Virus record (IMG/VR): IMGVR_UViG_3300028837_000954 | Coordinates: 1-23,673 of that record | DNA from: a virus | Direction: 5' to 3' (one strand) | DNA: 23,673 bases | Shown here: piece after piece, positions 7,535 through 14,978 of the stretch | Layout of the letters: each line of letters begins with the position of its first letter | How positions within the stretch are numbered: the first letter of the stretch is position 1 | Notes under the pieces: model-generated | The model's input: the letters and a program-made list of their open reading frames with translations, nothing else | What the model was told of the DNA's origin: nothing | Database searches by the model: none | Made by a program: the position numbers and the translations under genes

Positions 7535-7954
7535 ATGGGATTAAGTAGTTTTTTTGGTAATTTAGTTGGTAGTGGTGTTGGTCAGCTTGCTAAGGATACA
7601 GCAGAAGTAATCGACCGCTTTGTGGAGACAAAAGAAGAAAAAGAAGCTGCTGCTCTTCTCCGTATGAAGATTCAACAGGAGCCAGATAAATGGCAAACTG
7701 AGATTAATAAGATGGAAGCTGGTCACCGTTCACTATTCGTAGCTGGTTGGCGTCCCTTCATAGGCTGGATTTGTGGAGTTGGCCTTGGAGCACACTTCAT
7801 AATCTTTCCTTTGCTTGAGTGGACAACTGATCTCTTCGGAACCAAGATAGATGCTCCTGTAGTTGAATGGCAGGTTCTTATGACTCTTGTTCTATCACTC
7901 TTAGGTTTGGGTGCTACTCGAACTTATGAAAAATCGAAAGGTTTAACCAAATGA
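7535..7954 (+). CDS. Holin of the 3TM (GTA/phage) type
   Basis: A 139-residue protein. After an N-terminal amphipathic region and a charged helix (RFVETKEEKEAAALLRMKI), residues about 66-135 match the 3TM phage holin family: SLFVAGWRPFIGWICGVGLG begins the first membrane segment, HFIIFPLLEWTT the second, and VLMTLVLSLLGLGATRTYEK the third with its conserved Arg/Thr end. Holins accumulate in the inner membrane and time lysis by opening it to the endolysin. No endolysin gene is adjacent; the only murein hydrolase seen is inside the 1722-residue ejection protein. The stop overlaps the next gene (ATGA). Confidence 0.8.
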   Translation: MGLSSFFGNLVGSGVGQLAKDTAEVIDRFVETKEEKEAAALLRMKIQQEPDKWQTEINKMEAGHRSLFVAGWRPFIGWICGVGLGAHFIIFPLLEWTTDLFGTKIDAPVVEWQVLMTLVLSLLGLGATRTYEKSKGLTK

Positions 7955-8667
7955 ATCTTTTAGACTTTAGAAAAATGTTTAGTAATCTTTCAGGTCGTTT
8001 CGACTTGGTTAACGAAGATGGTTCAAACAGTGGAGTTGATGTGTTCATCTTTGAAGGTCAAAAGTTCCTTGATCGCTTAGATGAAACTCAGAAATCTTGG
8101 GCTGTCCGTCTTGCTCCACTTGCACTTGGTGAGCTTTATGTAACCTTTCCTTACTGCAGAGCACTTAAGGAAGTATGGGCAGCTAGTTCATCAGAAGGGC
8201 GTTGGCAGCTTGATAAAAAAGATCTTCAAGACCTGATGGATGGTTACTTAATGACGCTCCCAGCTGAGATGAGTACTGGTGTTCCAAGGTACTACTCACC
8301 TTGTATTACGAGATCTATTCCACCCTCTGCTACATTGAGCAGCTTTGAGGAGTTCATGGGATATACTGAGGTAGGTGGGAGTGAGTATAATGCAATCTTG
8401 GTAAATGTTCCAACTGATCAAGATATAACCTTGATACTTAACGGACTGTTTTATACACCTCAAATGGTCGAAGATGCAGATTCAAACTATTGGTCAGATG
8501 AGCATCCACTCTTACTTTATATGTCGACTATGCGACAGATTGAAGTTATCAATAGAAGTACTCAAGGAGTCAATGACTGGACTAACTCAATCATGACTGA
8601 GATGAAACAGCTCGGTATGGATCTTGTTGAGGAACTAATAGCCGAAGTCGATCAAATGGAAGGATAA
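7951..8667 (+). CDS. Putative head-tail adaptor protein
   Basis: A 238-residue protein. The opening LLDFRKMFSNLSGRFDLV and the later GVDVFIFEGQKFLDR (about residues 28-42) match a family often encoded after capsid genes in podovirus-type phages, where the product acts as the adaptor ring below the portal. The central part has FPYCRALKEVW, and the C-terminal part has DEHPLLLYMSTMRQIEVINR followed by helices. Assignment is by pattern recognition and position between holin and tail genes. The start codon overlaps the holin stop by 4 bases. No unusual features. Confidence 0.6.
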   Translation: MNLLDFRKMFSNLSGRFDLVNEDGSNSGVDVFIFEGQKFLDRLDETQKSWAVRLAPLALGELYVTFPYCRALKEVWAASSSEGRWQLDKKDLQDLMDGYLMTLPAEMSTGVPRYYSPCITRSIPPSATLSSFEEFMGYTEVGGSEYNAILVNVPTDQDITLILNGLFYTPQMVEDADSNYWSDEHPLLLYMSTMRQIEVINRSTQGVNDWTNSIMTEMKQLGMDLVEELIAEVDQMEG

Positions 8668-8690
8668 GATTGTTTAAAAATTAAACAAAC
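8668..8690. repeat. Dispersed palindrome copy 3
   Basis: Arms GATTGTTTAA and TTAAACAAAC around AAA, with one arm mismatch. It begins at the base after the adaptor gene's TAA and ends 2 bases before GGAG of the next gene, so the 33-base gap is almost entirely this element. Centre 8679. Confidence 0.9.
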
Positions 8691-8700
8691 TGGAGACCAA

Positions 8701-9099
8701 ATGGATATAAATTCTGTAGTGACTCGTGAAGAGTATAATAATATGAGGAATCTAAACTACGACCAGTTCTGTGGTTACTTAATGAAGCTGGTTAAGCTCT
8801 GTGTTGAGGAGTCCCTTAGGTCTTTACCTTCTGTAATGGTTCACTTGTCTAGCCAAGCTGCTTATTTAAAAAGTTTAAGTGATAAGTTCTATGCAGATAA
8901 TAAGGACTTGAGTGAACATAGAGGAATAGTAACTAAGGTAATAGAAAAGATGGAGGCTATGAATCCTGGTGAGACATACGAAGAGGTTCTTAAATTAGCT
9001 GCTGAAGAGGCTAGGAAGATAGTCTCCAATATACCTGAGGAAACATCTTTCGGACCTAGAAATCTTAAACAGTTTGATAGCCACCTGAGGAGACTCTAA
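8701..9099 (+). CDS. Scaffold-domain paralogue of unknown role
   Basis: A 132-residue helical protein. Residues about 54-105 (LKSLSDKFYADNKDLSEHRG...ETYEEVLKLAAEEARKIV) parallel the C-terminal domain of the scaffold candidate at 4166 (FYNENEDLKPFKK...RTYAEVMAEVAPEVRKRL), with the same F-Y-x2-N-x-D-L core and TYxEV-A-E spacing. Both end in short polar tails. It lacks the acidic Pro/Thr region and the strongly basic tail. A second scaffold-like chaperone, perhaps for tail or adaptor assembly, is my inference. GGAG at 8692-8695 precedes ATG. The stop overlaps the next start (TAATG). Confidence 0.6.
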   Translation: MDINSVVTREEYNNMRNLNYDQFCGYLMKLVKLCVEESLRSLPSVMVHLSSQAAYLKSLSDKFYADNKDLSEHRGIVTKVIEKMEAMNPGETYEEVLKLAAEEARKIVSNIPEETSFGPRNLKQFDSHLRRL

Positions 9100-9596
9100 T
9101 GCGTGAGTATACTATACTTTATAAGAAGGGCTTGGCTATAGGGTTAAGGTCTTCTGAACATAATCCTAAAAATGAAGGAGCCCTTATTCAAGCAGCTGGA
9201 ATTATCCAGGAGTCGGGAGAGCTATTTAACTTGGATGAATTATCTACTTTTGATATCTCGTCTATTGAAGCTTGTGACTTTCCTTTTCCTCAGATTTTTC
9301 AGCTTCGTGAGTGGACTCTCATTTGTACTCCGACTAAGATTTACACTTATGATGGAGCTACCTTAACACTTGTTTATACGGCTGAGGAAGGTTCAACTTG
9401 GACTGTCGCTGACTTTTATAACTTTCTTGTCCTGTCAAATGGAAGAGAGCTAATAACTCTCGACCCAGAATCCGGAGACTGGTCTAAGTATCTTGACTGT
9501 GCAGTACCTTACTGTCTGTGTCTCTGTGATCTCAATGGCCAGTTGTTTGTAGGCGGACCTGAAGTTATGGTCAGTGGTGGGTGGTTAGGAGATTAA
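9099..9596 (+). CDS. Putative tail protein with beta-propeller-like segments
   Basis: A 165-residue protein. After an N-terminal region (GLAIGLRSSEHNPKNEG), the pattern FPQIFQLREWTLICTPTKIY...TWTVADFYNFLVLSNGRELI...LNGQLFVGG alternates short beta strands like blades of a propeller. Comparable segments with a W/F-P-x-P-Q-L/I-F core occur in virion proteins of related phages, so I call it a tail protein. It is short for a complete propeller and stops 2 bases before the RCC1-like gene. It may be the N-terminal part of a protein that is one chain elsewhere, or a truncated blade module. Confidence 0.5.
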   Translation: MREYTILYKKGLAIGLRSSEHNPKNEGALIQAAGIIQESGELFNLDELSTFDISSIEACDFPFPQIFQLREWTLICTPTKIYTYDGATLTLVYTAEEGSTWTVADFYNFLVLSNGRELITLDPESGDWSKYLDCAVPYCLCLCDLNGQLFVGGPEVMVSGGWLGD

Positions 9597-9598
9597 CT

Positions 9599-11035
9599 AT
9601 GCCTTATAATCACTTAATGAATGCTAGATGTTTAGATGGTTTTCCTAGATGTAAGTGGGCCAAGCTCGGTCGGACAGGGGCTTCTCAGGCGTCAGTTGCT
9701 ATAGATGAACTTGGTAGACTTTTCACTTGGGGACAGAACTACTGGGGTCAGTGTGGTCAGGGAGATCCTTGTTGGAGTGCTGGAGTAGAACTACACCCAG
9801 AGCTGGAGGAGATAGAATTTGCTACACAGCTCGGAGCTGAACGAAACTGGATTAAGTCGACTTCTGGTGAGTATTCTTCAATGGCTCTTAATACAAAGGG
9901 TGAACTCTGGGGATGGGGAGAGGCCGAAGATAACTGTGAAGCATTTGGTTTGCCTCTTGATTCAGGTGTAAGTCATACACAATGTTTTACTGGAGTTCCT
10001 ATACCTGGATCTATGAATCTTTTTTACTTCCCAGTTTTATGTACCCCAAGTTATTTGTGGAAAGACTTTGCTCACTGTTATTATTACACTCTTGGAATTG
10101 GTTTAGATAACAAACTCTACTCTTGGGGAATGAACTATGATTATGGACTTGGAGCCAGTGTAACAGAAGGTGTTGGCTTTGCGACACCTATTCTTAATCC
10201 GACTTTGACAGCAGATATTAAGTTAGTAGATTGCGAACTTATGTGTAATGCTGCTGTAACAGTTGATGATCGGGTCTATGTCTGGGGTGTTGACTGGTGG
10301 CAGAATCAAGCTTCTTGGAACTTTGATAGTGAAGTTCCTATGGAGATAACAGGTCTTGTAATTCCATCAGGTGAGACTATAGTTAGTATATCTGTTTCAT
10401 ACTGGCTTGGTGTAATAGTACTTCTTTCTAATGGAGAACTTCATGCAGCTGGTAGTAGTTTTTTGTTTGGAGATCAAGGTGTAGCCTACCCAACTGGTAC
10501 TCAAACTTTTCAGCGAGTTACTTGTTTCGATCCTAAGAAGATAGTTATGGCGAAGATCACAGCCCTTGGGGCATCTGCTCTCTGGGTAATAGACGAGAAT
10601 GGAAATATCTGGGGATGGTCTGAGGGAAATGATCACTTTGTAGGGAATGACCCTGACCCAAGCCCAGATTGGGAACTCCCTAATTTAATTGCTTCTGAAT
10701 ACGAAGGTCAGAATGTATTTATAGACGCTGTACTTAATACACATAATATCACCTTTCAGGCTATAGATGATAGAGGTTATCTTTGGACTTGGGGTTGGCA
10801 AGGTTGGGGACCTCACTTAGCCATAGGTGCTAAAGGTGAAGCAGCTGATGTAGATCCTTATATTACAGATATAGTTATATGGAGATTCATTGCTGGCTAT
10901 GCAGAACCCCCACTTGATTATCGAGGTGAATTCCTTTCCCACAATACGCTTCCAACTGACGAATCAGACTATCTCCAACCTCTCCCTCAAATGCTACGCC
11001 ATAAACCTTGTGGGCACTGGCACTTACGTCTGTTT
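9599..11035 (+). CDS. RCC1-repeat beta-propeller tail protein (3' end interrupted by adapter)
   Basis: The start is ATG at 9599, after TTAGGAG at about 9585; a GTG at 9581 is in frame but lacks a better site. There are 479 visible residues. Seven RCC1-type repeats are readable: SVAIDELGRLFTWGQN, SMALNTKGELWGWGE, TLGIGLDNKLYSWGMN, AAVTVDDRVYVWGVD, VIVLLSNGELHAAGSS, ALWVIDENGNIWGWSE and TFQAIDDRGYLWTWGW, at roughly residues 35, 97, 165, 220, 270, 325 and 380. Seven is the number that closes an RCC1/UVR8 propeller. In this context a receptor-binding or tail-surface role is likely, not chromatin regulation. The real sequence ends at 11035, where adapter sequence begins. The true C-terminus is unknown; the next segment may be its continuation. 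Confidence 0.75.
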
Positions 11036-11107
11036 CTGTCTCTTATACACATCTCCGAGCCCACGAGACGCTACACTATCTCGTATGCCGTCTTCTGCTT
11101 GAAAAAA
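11036..11107 (+). other. Illumina Nextera adapter left in the assembly
   Basis: CTGTCTCTTATACACATCT (11036-11054) is the Nextera mosaic end. It is followed by CCGAGCCCACGAGAC (11055-11069), an 8-base index GCTACACT (11070-11077) and the P7 segment beginning ATCTCGTATGCCGTCTTCTG (11078-11101), then six A. The order is that of adapter read-through at an insert end. It is not biological. Reading frames crossing it give the familiar contaminant peptides (SLIHISEPTRR, SYTHLRAHET, LLYTSPSPRDA). Confidence 0.98.
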
Positions 11108-12315
11108 CAACAGATACTGGATGTGAGGTTATAGTTTTCGACTATGATATAGATACTAATATATGGACTTTAGCATCATATACAGAACTTGTAAATGCAG
11201 CTAATGCACCAGGTGGGGCGTCCATCTATGACGACACTATGATATTTGCCAACTGGAAGGCTGATGCTTCAGGTAAAAGGTTTAATGAGATCTATACAAA
11301 CTTCTGTCTTGGTGTCTGGGTTTGGGACAAAGGTAATTCCTATGACTTGAATTATACAGAGTTTGCTAGTAAAGACGATATGTATATGCAGGGAAAGGCA
11401 GCTGCTTATTCAGGTGGTGTTGCAGCTGTTGCATATGAAAATAGTGCAGGGCAATTATTAGTTCAAGTAACTACTGACTATGGAGCTACATGGAACTTAA
11501 GAAAGACGGTAGGAGTTGATGCTCTTAGGGAAGACTATAGTCTGTGTATTGACAAGAATGGTTACATATTTCTTGCTCATCAGATATCTACATCAGCAGT
11601 AATGGTAGAACGTTCGATAGATAATGGTCTAAACTGGACAACCAGAATTGCTAGTAATTATATGATACCTGATATGACGAGTTTAAAGACAGTAGCCGAC
11701 AACGATATGTTGTTTCTATTTGCTCATAGTGCTGTTGGGTCTGCCATAGAAAGAAGCTCCAATGGTGGAACTAGTTGGAGCACTATCTCTGGCGAACCTT
11801 ATGCAAGTGCTCGTGTGTCATCTGGCTGTAATGTAGCTGATGGTCATTCTGATATAGCATTTGTTACAGCTGGAATTGATCTTAACAATTATCTCTATGA
11901 CACAGACTACGGTGGCTATAACTGGCTTGAAAGAACTATCCCTCAAATAAGTGATGAAGGACTTGAAATAAACACTTACCAAGGACCCTACTTAGCTGAT
12001 TTAGCTGGATATAATGGAAGGTTTGCTTACTCAGCTTACACTTTTTACACAGTTCCTGTACCATATGTAGCAGTAGCTTTATCTCCAGATCGTGGACAGA
12101 CTTGGGCTGTAAGGGGAACTCCACTTGGGTGGGCTCTTAATGCTAATGAGTTGGGAGATTTCCGTGGCTGCCCATTGTTCTGTTTAACTGACGTACCTCA
12201 CTTAAATCACATCTGGACATTTGAAAAGAGTAATTGGGCAGCTGAGTTTGTGAAACAGAAAGATAAGTACAAGGTTGAAAGACCTTGTATCTGTCCTCCG
12301 TATAGAGGTATATAA
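11107..12315 (+). CDS. Asp-box (BNR) repeat tail protein, 5' end missing at the adapter
   Basis: About 402 residues are readable after the adapter, with no valid start. It carries repeated Asp-box motifs, S/T-x-D/N-x-G-x-x-W: TTDYGATW, SIDNGLNW, SSNGGTSW, DTDYGGYNW and SPDRGQTW. These turns mark sialidase-like beta propellers, which in phages occur in receptor-binding or glycan-interacting tail proteins. The sialidase catalytic Arg triad and Tyr were not identified, so I claim no enzyme activity. Upstream, VIVFDYDIDTNIWT resembles a propeller strand. If the adapter plus a few bases replaced little real sequence, this would be the second half of the RCC1 protein (a join resuming at 11107 keeps the frame). 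It may equally be a chimeric join. Confidence 0.65.
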   Translation, partial: TTDTGCEVIVFDYDIDTNIWTLASYTELVNAANAPGGASIYDDTMIFANWKADASGKRFNEIYTNFCLGVWVWDKGNSYDLNYTEFASKDDMYMQGKAAAYSGGVAAVAYENSAGQLLVQVTTDYGATWNLRKTVGVDALREDYSLCIDKNGYIFLAHQISTSAVMVERSIDNGLNWTTRIASNYMIPDMTSLKTVADNDMLFLFAHSAVGSAIERSSNGGTSWSTISGEPYASARVSSGCNVADGHSDIAFVTAGIDLNNYLYDTDYGGYNWLERTIPQISDEGLEINTYQGPYLADLAGYNGRFAYSAYTFYTVPVPYVAVALSPDRGQTWAVRGTPLGWALNANELGDFRGCPLFCLTDVPHLNHIWTFEKSNWAAEFVKQKDKYKVERPCICPPYRGI

Positions 12316-12338
12316 GATCGTTTAATTTTTAAACAAAC
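12316..12338. repeat. Dispersed palindrome copy 4
   Basis: Arms GATCGTTTAA and TTAAACAAAC around TTT, with two arm mismatches in the outer four positions and a perfect core. It starts at the base directly after the TAA of the Asp-box gene and occupies about half of the 44-base gap. Centre 12327. Confidence 0.9.
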
Positions 12339-12359
12339 ATAACCAGAAAGGAATTAAAG

Positions 12360-12791
12360 ATGTCTTCTGAAATAGCTAATAATTGGAAAGAGACTTCAGC
12401 TTATGGCACTCATAACTTTAGCTCTGATGCTTTTAAGATTATTCTAATGGAACCAGGATTTTCGTTTAGCAGATCAGCACATGAGGTTTATGCAGATGTA
12501 TCTGCATTTGAGCTTCCTACAGCTTATGGTTACACAGCTGGTGGGCAAGCTTTGGCAGGTGTAGCAATTACAAATGATGCTGTATTAGCAGCTGCCATTA
12601 TAAGCTGGAACAATGCCTCTTGGGTTATCGCTGGAGGTGATCTGCAGACAGATGGTGCTATAATCTTTGACGATACAATAGCAGCCCCGGACATTGATCC
12701 AATAGTAGGTTTCATAGACTTTGGTGGAACACTTACAACCTACAATGGTGGAACTTTTACGGTAGCTAATATTGCAGTGGCTTATACCTAG
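12360..12791 (+). CDS. Phage virion protein of unknown position (tail/fibre associated)
   Basis: A 143-residue protein. The pattern FKIILMEPGFSFSRSAHEVYADVSAFELPTAYGY (residues about 25-58; read it as FKIILMEPGFSF, then YADVSAFELPTAYGYT), then LAGVAITND, an ISWNNASWVIAGG strand pair, GAIIFDDT, VGFIDFGG and a C-terminal GGTFTVANIAVAYT, is one I know from many phage structural clusters, where it is annotated as a hypothetical virion protein. It is all-beta, without signal or membrane segment. Its place between tail genes suggests a tail or fibre component. AAGGAA precedes the start, and a 10-base gap leads to the next gene. Confidence 0.6.
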   Translation: MSSEIANNWKETSAYGTHNFSSDAFKIILMEPGFSFSRSAHEVYADVSAFELPTAYGYTAGGQALAGVAITNDAVLAAAIISWNNASWVIAGGDLQTDGAIIFDDTIAAPDIDPIVGFIDFGGTLTTYNGGTFTVANIAVAYT

Positions 12792-12801
12792 GAGATAGAA
12801 A

Positions 12802-14532
12802 ATGGCTTGGTATGAAGTAGATAGTCTTACTATAAATACTGGGAGTATAGCTTGGGGTGACCTAGCTAGAACTCATACAGATGATGGAAATAAACTAGGG
12901 CTAAATGAAGTAGCTGCAGCCCCTGGATTTGACTATGACTTTGTATTTGAAAGTATCCCAGGTGCAATGACTCATTTTAGATTTAAGATGAATGGGTACT
13001 ATGAGGGTAGTGTAACTCATACAGTATTAGCCCAAGCGTGGAATTATACTCTATCTAAATGGGTGTCTTTGGGTCTGTTACTAGATCAATCTTCAGACCA
13101 GACATACTTGTTTCCTACTATCCCATCATCTGATTATGTCAGCGGTGGTCAGGCAAAGATTAAGTTCCTTCATGTATCCAGTGGAACTGTAGGACATTAT
13201 CTCAGGATTGATCAGCTTATTATAGAGAACATGGGAGTTGATGTTACTACACCTGTTCCCACTACACCAGGACCAACAACTGCCCCTCCGACCACAGCTG
13301 TCCCAACAACAAATACCTTCACTACACCTGCACCTACATCACCTATTCCATCTACTACACTTGCACCTACTACAGTTGCTGTAACAACTGCTGTTCCAAC
13401 GACTACATTGACGACTACTGCTCCTACTACTCCTCCACCTCATAGCAGTGAGCTTGATGTTACCTTTAATTGCTTCGGTAATAACTATGCAGGTGTCTTG
13501 GTTATTGAGTTGACTATCGAAGGTCACTCACTTAGCGCTTCCTATGGTCTTGCTGATTTAGAACTCTCAATACCTATAACAATTTCTGGTAATGTTCCCT
13601 TGTCAGGTCTTTATGCTTTAGATGATCTGGAGTTGATTGTAGAGACTTCGATCAGTGGTTGGGGTGTAGCTAATGAGGAAAGGAAAAATTGGGTAGGTTG
13701 GAGTAAGATAGGTGATGTAAGCTTTGAGCTTGACTTGGTAAATGATGCAGGATTCAGACCTATGTCGTGGCCTGGGTATGTTTATCAGGTTAGGAAACTA
13801 GACAAGAATGCTGTTATCTATGGGAGTGGTGGTGTAACAGTTGCTTATCCAGTTGATTCACCTATGCCCACTTTTGGGTTTAAGGAGATATCAAACATAG
13901 GGATTAAGAATAAGACAGCTGTAGGTGGAGATGAATTTGTGCACTTCTATATAGATGTTCTTGGGTGTCTTTATAAGGTAACAACTGAAGGAGTCGAAAA
14001 TCTCGGTTATGAGGAATTTTTGCTTCCGCTAGTTAATCCTGTATTAACTTGGGATGCAGCCAAGCGTAGACTTCATATAAGTGACGAGTCAGTTGGTTAT
14101 ATTTATAATGAAGAAACACTAACAGGTGGTTATGCAAACTTGACTGGTCTCTATCGAGTAAAGGAAAATCTCACAGGTGTTTCACCTGATGAGTTAATAG
14201 CAGAACCAGTTGAAATCTGTACTGACATAATAGACTTCAAGCGTCGAGGACTTAAATCTATTGAATCTATGCAGTTCGATGCTATTTCCGAAGTACCATT
14301 GTTTGCAGCTATTGATTATAGATATGATAAGAAGGAAGACTTCAGAACCACTGAATGGTCTCCCTTGAATAATGAAGGAGTTGTTCATAGACGAGCAGCT
14401 GGAGTTGAGTTTAGAATTAGATTGAAAGGTCTTGATCATGGAACTTTTGACTTTTCTTATATCAGTATCCAATTCAAGTTCATCGACCAGCGCTTTACGA
14501 GAGACCCAAAAGGAGAAATAGATGTTTATTAA
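12802..14532 (+). CDS. Modular tail protein: beta-sandwich, PTT linker, nozzle-like C-terminal domain
   Basis: A 576-residue protein. Residues 1-150 look like a jelly-roll (FRFKMNGYYEGSVTHTV, then HYLRIDQLIIENMG), the shape of many carbohydrate-binding domains. Residues about 152-213 are a Pro/Thr linker with loose PTT repeats. Two short similar beta units follow (LSASYGLADLELSIPITISG and LSGLYALDDLELIVETSISG, about 241-287), a direct internal duplication. The C-terminal part ends in EFRIRLKGLDHGTFDFSYIS and the strands QFKFIDQRF, which resemble the closing domain of podovirus tail nozzle/stabilisation proteins. I infer a tail tip protein with an exposed binding domain. AGGAGAT precedes ATG; the last 11 bases overlap the next gene. 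Confidence 0.6.
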   Translation: MAWYEVDSLTINTGSIAWGDLARTHTDDGNKLGLNEVAAAPGFDYDFVFESIPGAMTHFRFKMNGYYEGSVTHTVLAQAWNYTLSKWVSLGLLLDQSSDQTYLFPTIPSSDYVSGGQAKIKFLHVSSGTVGHYLRIDQLIIENMGVDVTTPVPTTPGPTTAPPTTAVPTTNTFTTPAPTSPIPSTTLAPTTVAVTTAVPTTTLTTTAPTTPPPHSSELDVTFNCFGNNYAGVLVIELTIEGHSLSASYGLADLELSIPITISGNVPLSGLYALDDLELIVETSISGWGVANEERKNWVGWSKIGDVSFELDLVNDAGFRPMSWPGYVYQVRKLDKNAVIYGSGGVTVAYPVDSPMPTFGFKEISNIGIKNKTAVGGDEFVHFYIDVLGCLYKVTTEGVENLGYEEFLLPLVNPVLTWDAAKRRLHISDESVGYIYNEETLTGGYANLTGLYRVKENLTGVSPDELIAEPVEICTDIIDFKRRGLKSIESMQFDAISEVPLFAAIDYRYDKKEDFRTTEWSPLNNEGVVHRRAAGVEFRIRLKGLDHGTFDFSYISIQFKFIDQRFTRDPKGEIDVY

Positions 14533-14968
14533 GCTACAGCCTGATCAAGTAGGTCTGTTCTGGGAAATGATAAAGCAAGGTATTATAAGTTCCTATAGAA
14601 TACCAAAGGAATATCAACAGAATTTTGCGGTAAAGTCCTTGGAGCGTCTTCTGTCTGGGCTGTCTCAGGCTTGGATAGGTTATAAGATAGACGAAGATAG
14701 TAATAAAAGAATCCACTATATTCTTACAACTGAGATTGTTGACGAAAAGCATTACGGAGTTAGATATCTATCTATTGAGTCATTGTATGGACTTAGGTTG
14801 ATAGCGCAAGAGGAACTAGATGAAATGTACAAAGGACTTAAGGAATTTGCCTTGGGTAATAAGTGTAATGTAATGATGACTTCTACTTTTGGTAAGAGAG
14901 CTGAGGATATGTTAGTTTCTCTAGGTTTCGAGAAACATAAAGTAATAAGTAGAAAAGTGTTAACTTAA
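14522..14968 (+). CDS. GNAT-like fold protein at the head of the ejection module
   Basis: A 148-residue protein. The alternation of helices and strands, the central LTTEIVDEKHYGVRYLSIES strand pair, and a final NVMMTSTFGKRAEDMLVSLGFEKHK resemble the C-terminal half of GNAT acetyltransferases, where a helix and the phrase LGF precede the last strand. The acetyl-CoA loop (R/Q-x-x-G-x-G/A) is not evident, so catalysis is doubtful. Proteins of this size with a degenerate GNAT fold often precede the internal virion proteins in podovirus clusters. AAGGAG ends 5 bases before the ATG, inside the previous gene. Confidence 0.5.
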   Translation: MFIKLQPDQVGLFWEMIKQGIISSYRIPKEYQQNFAVKSLERLLSGLSQAWIGYKIDEDSNKRIHYILTTEIVDEKHYGVRYLSIESLYGLRLIAQEELDEMYKGLKEFALGNKCNVMMTSTFGKRAEDMLVSLGFEKHKVISRKVLT

Positions 14969-14978
14969 TGAGGTTGAT

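Noticed and set aside
9581-9599. GTG at 9581 as start of the RCC1-repeat gene
   Set aside because: The ATG at 9599 has TTAGGAG at proper distance, and the extra residues would overlap the preceding gene without benefit.
11008-11110. Reading frames starting in or crossing this stretch (peptides such as SYTHLRAHET and LLYTSPSPRDA)
   Set aside because: They translate sequencing adapter, not phage DNA. Frame 1 also has a stop at 11002, so the TTG at 11008 is no start for the Asp-box gene.
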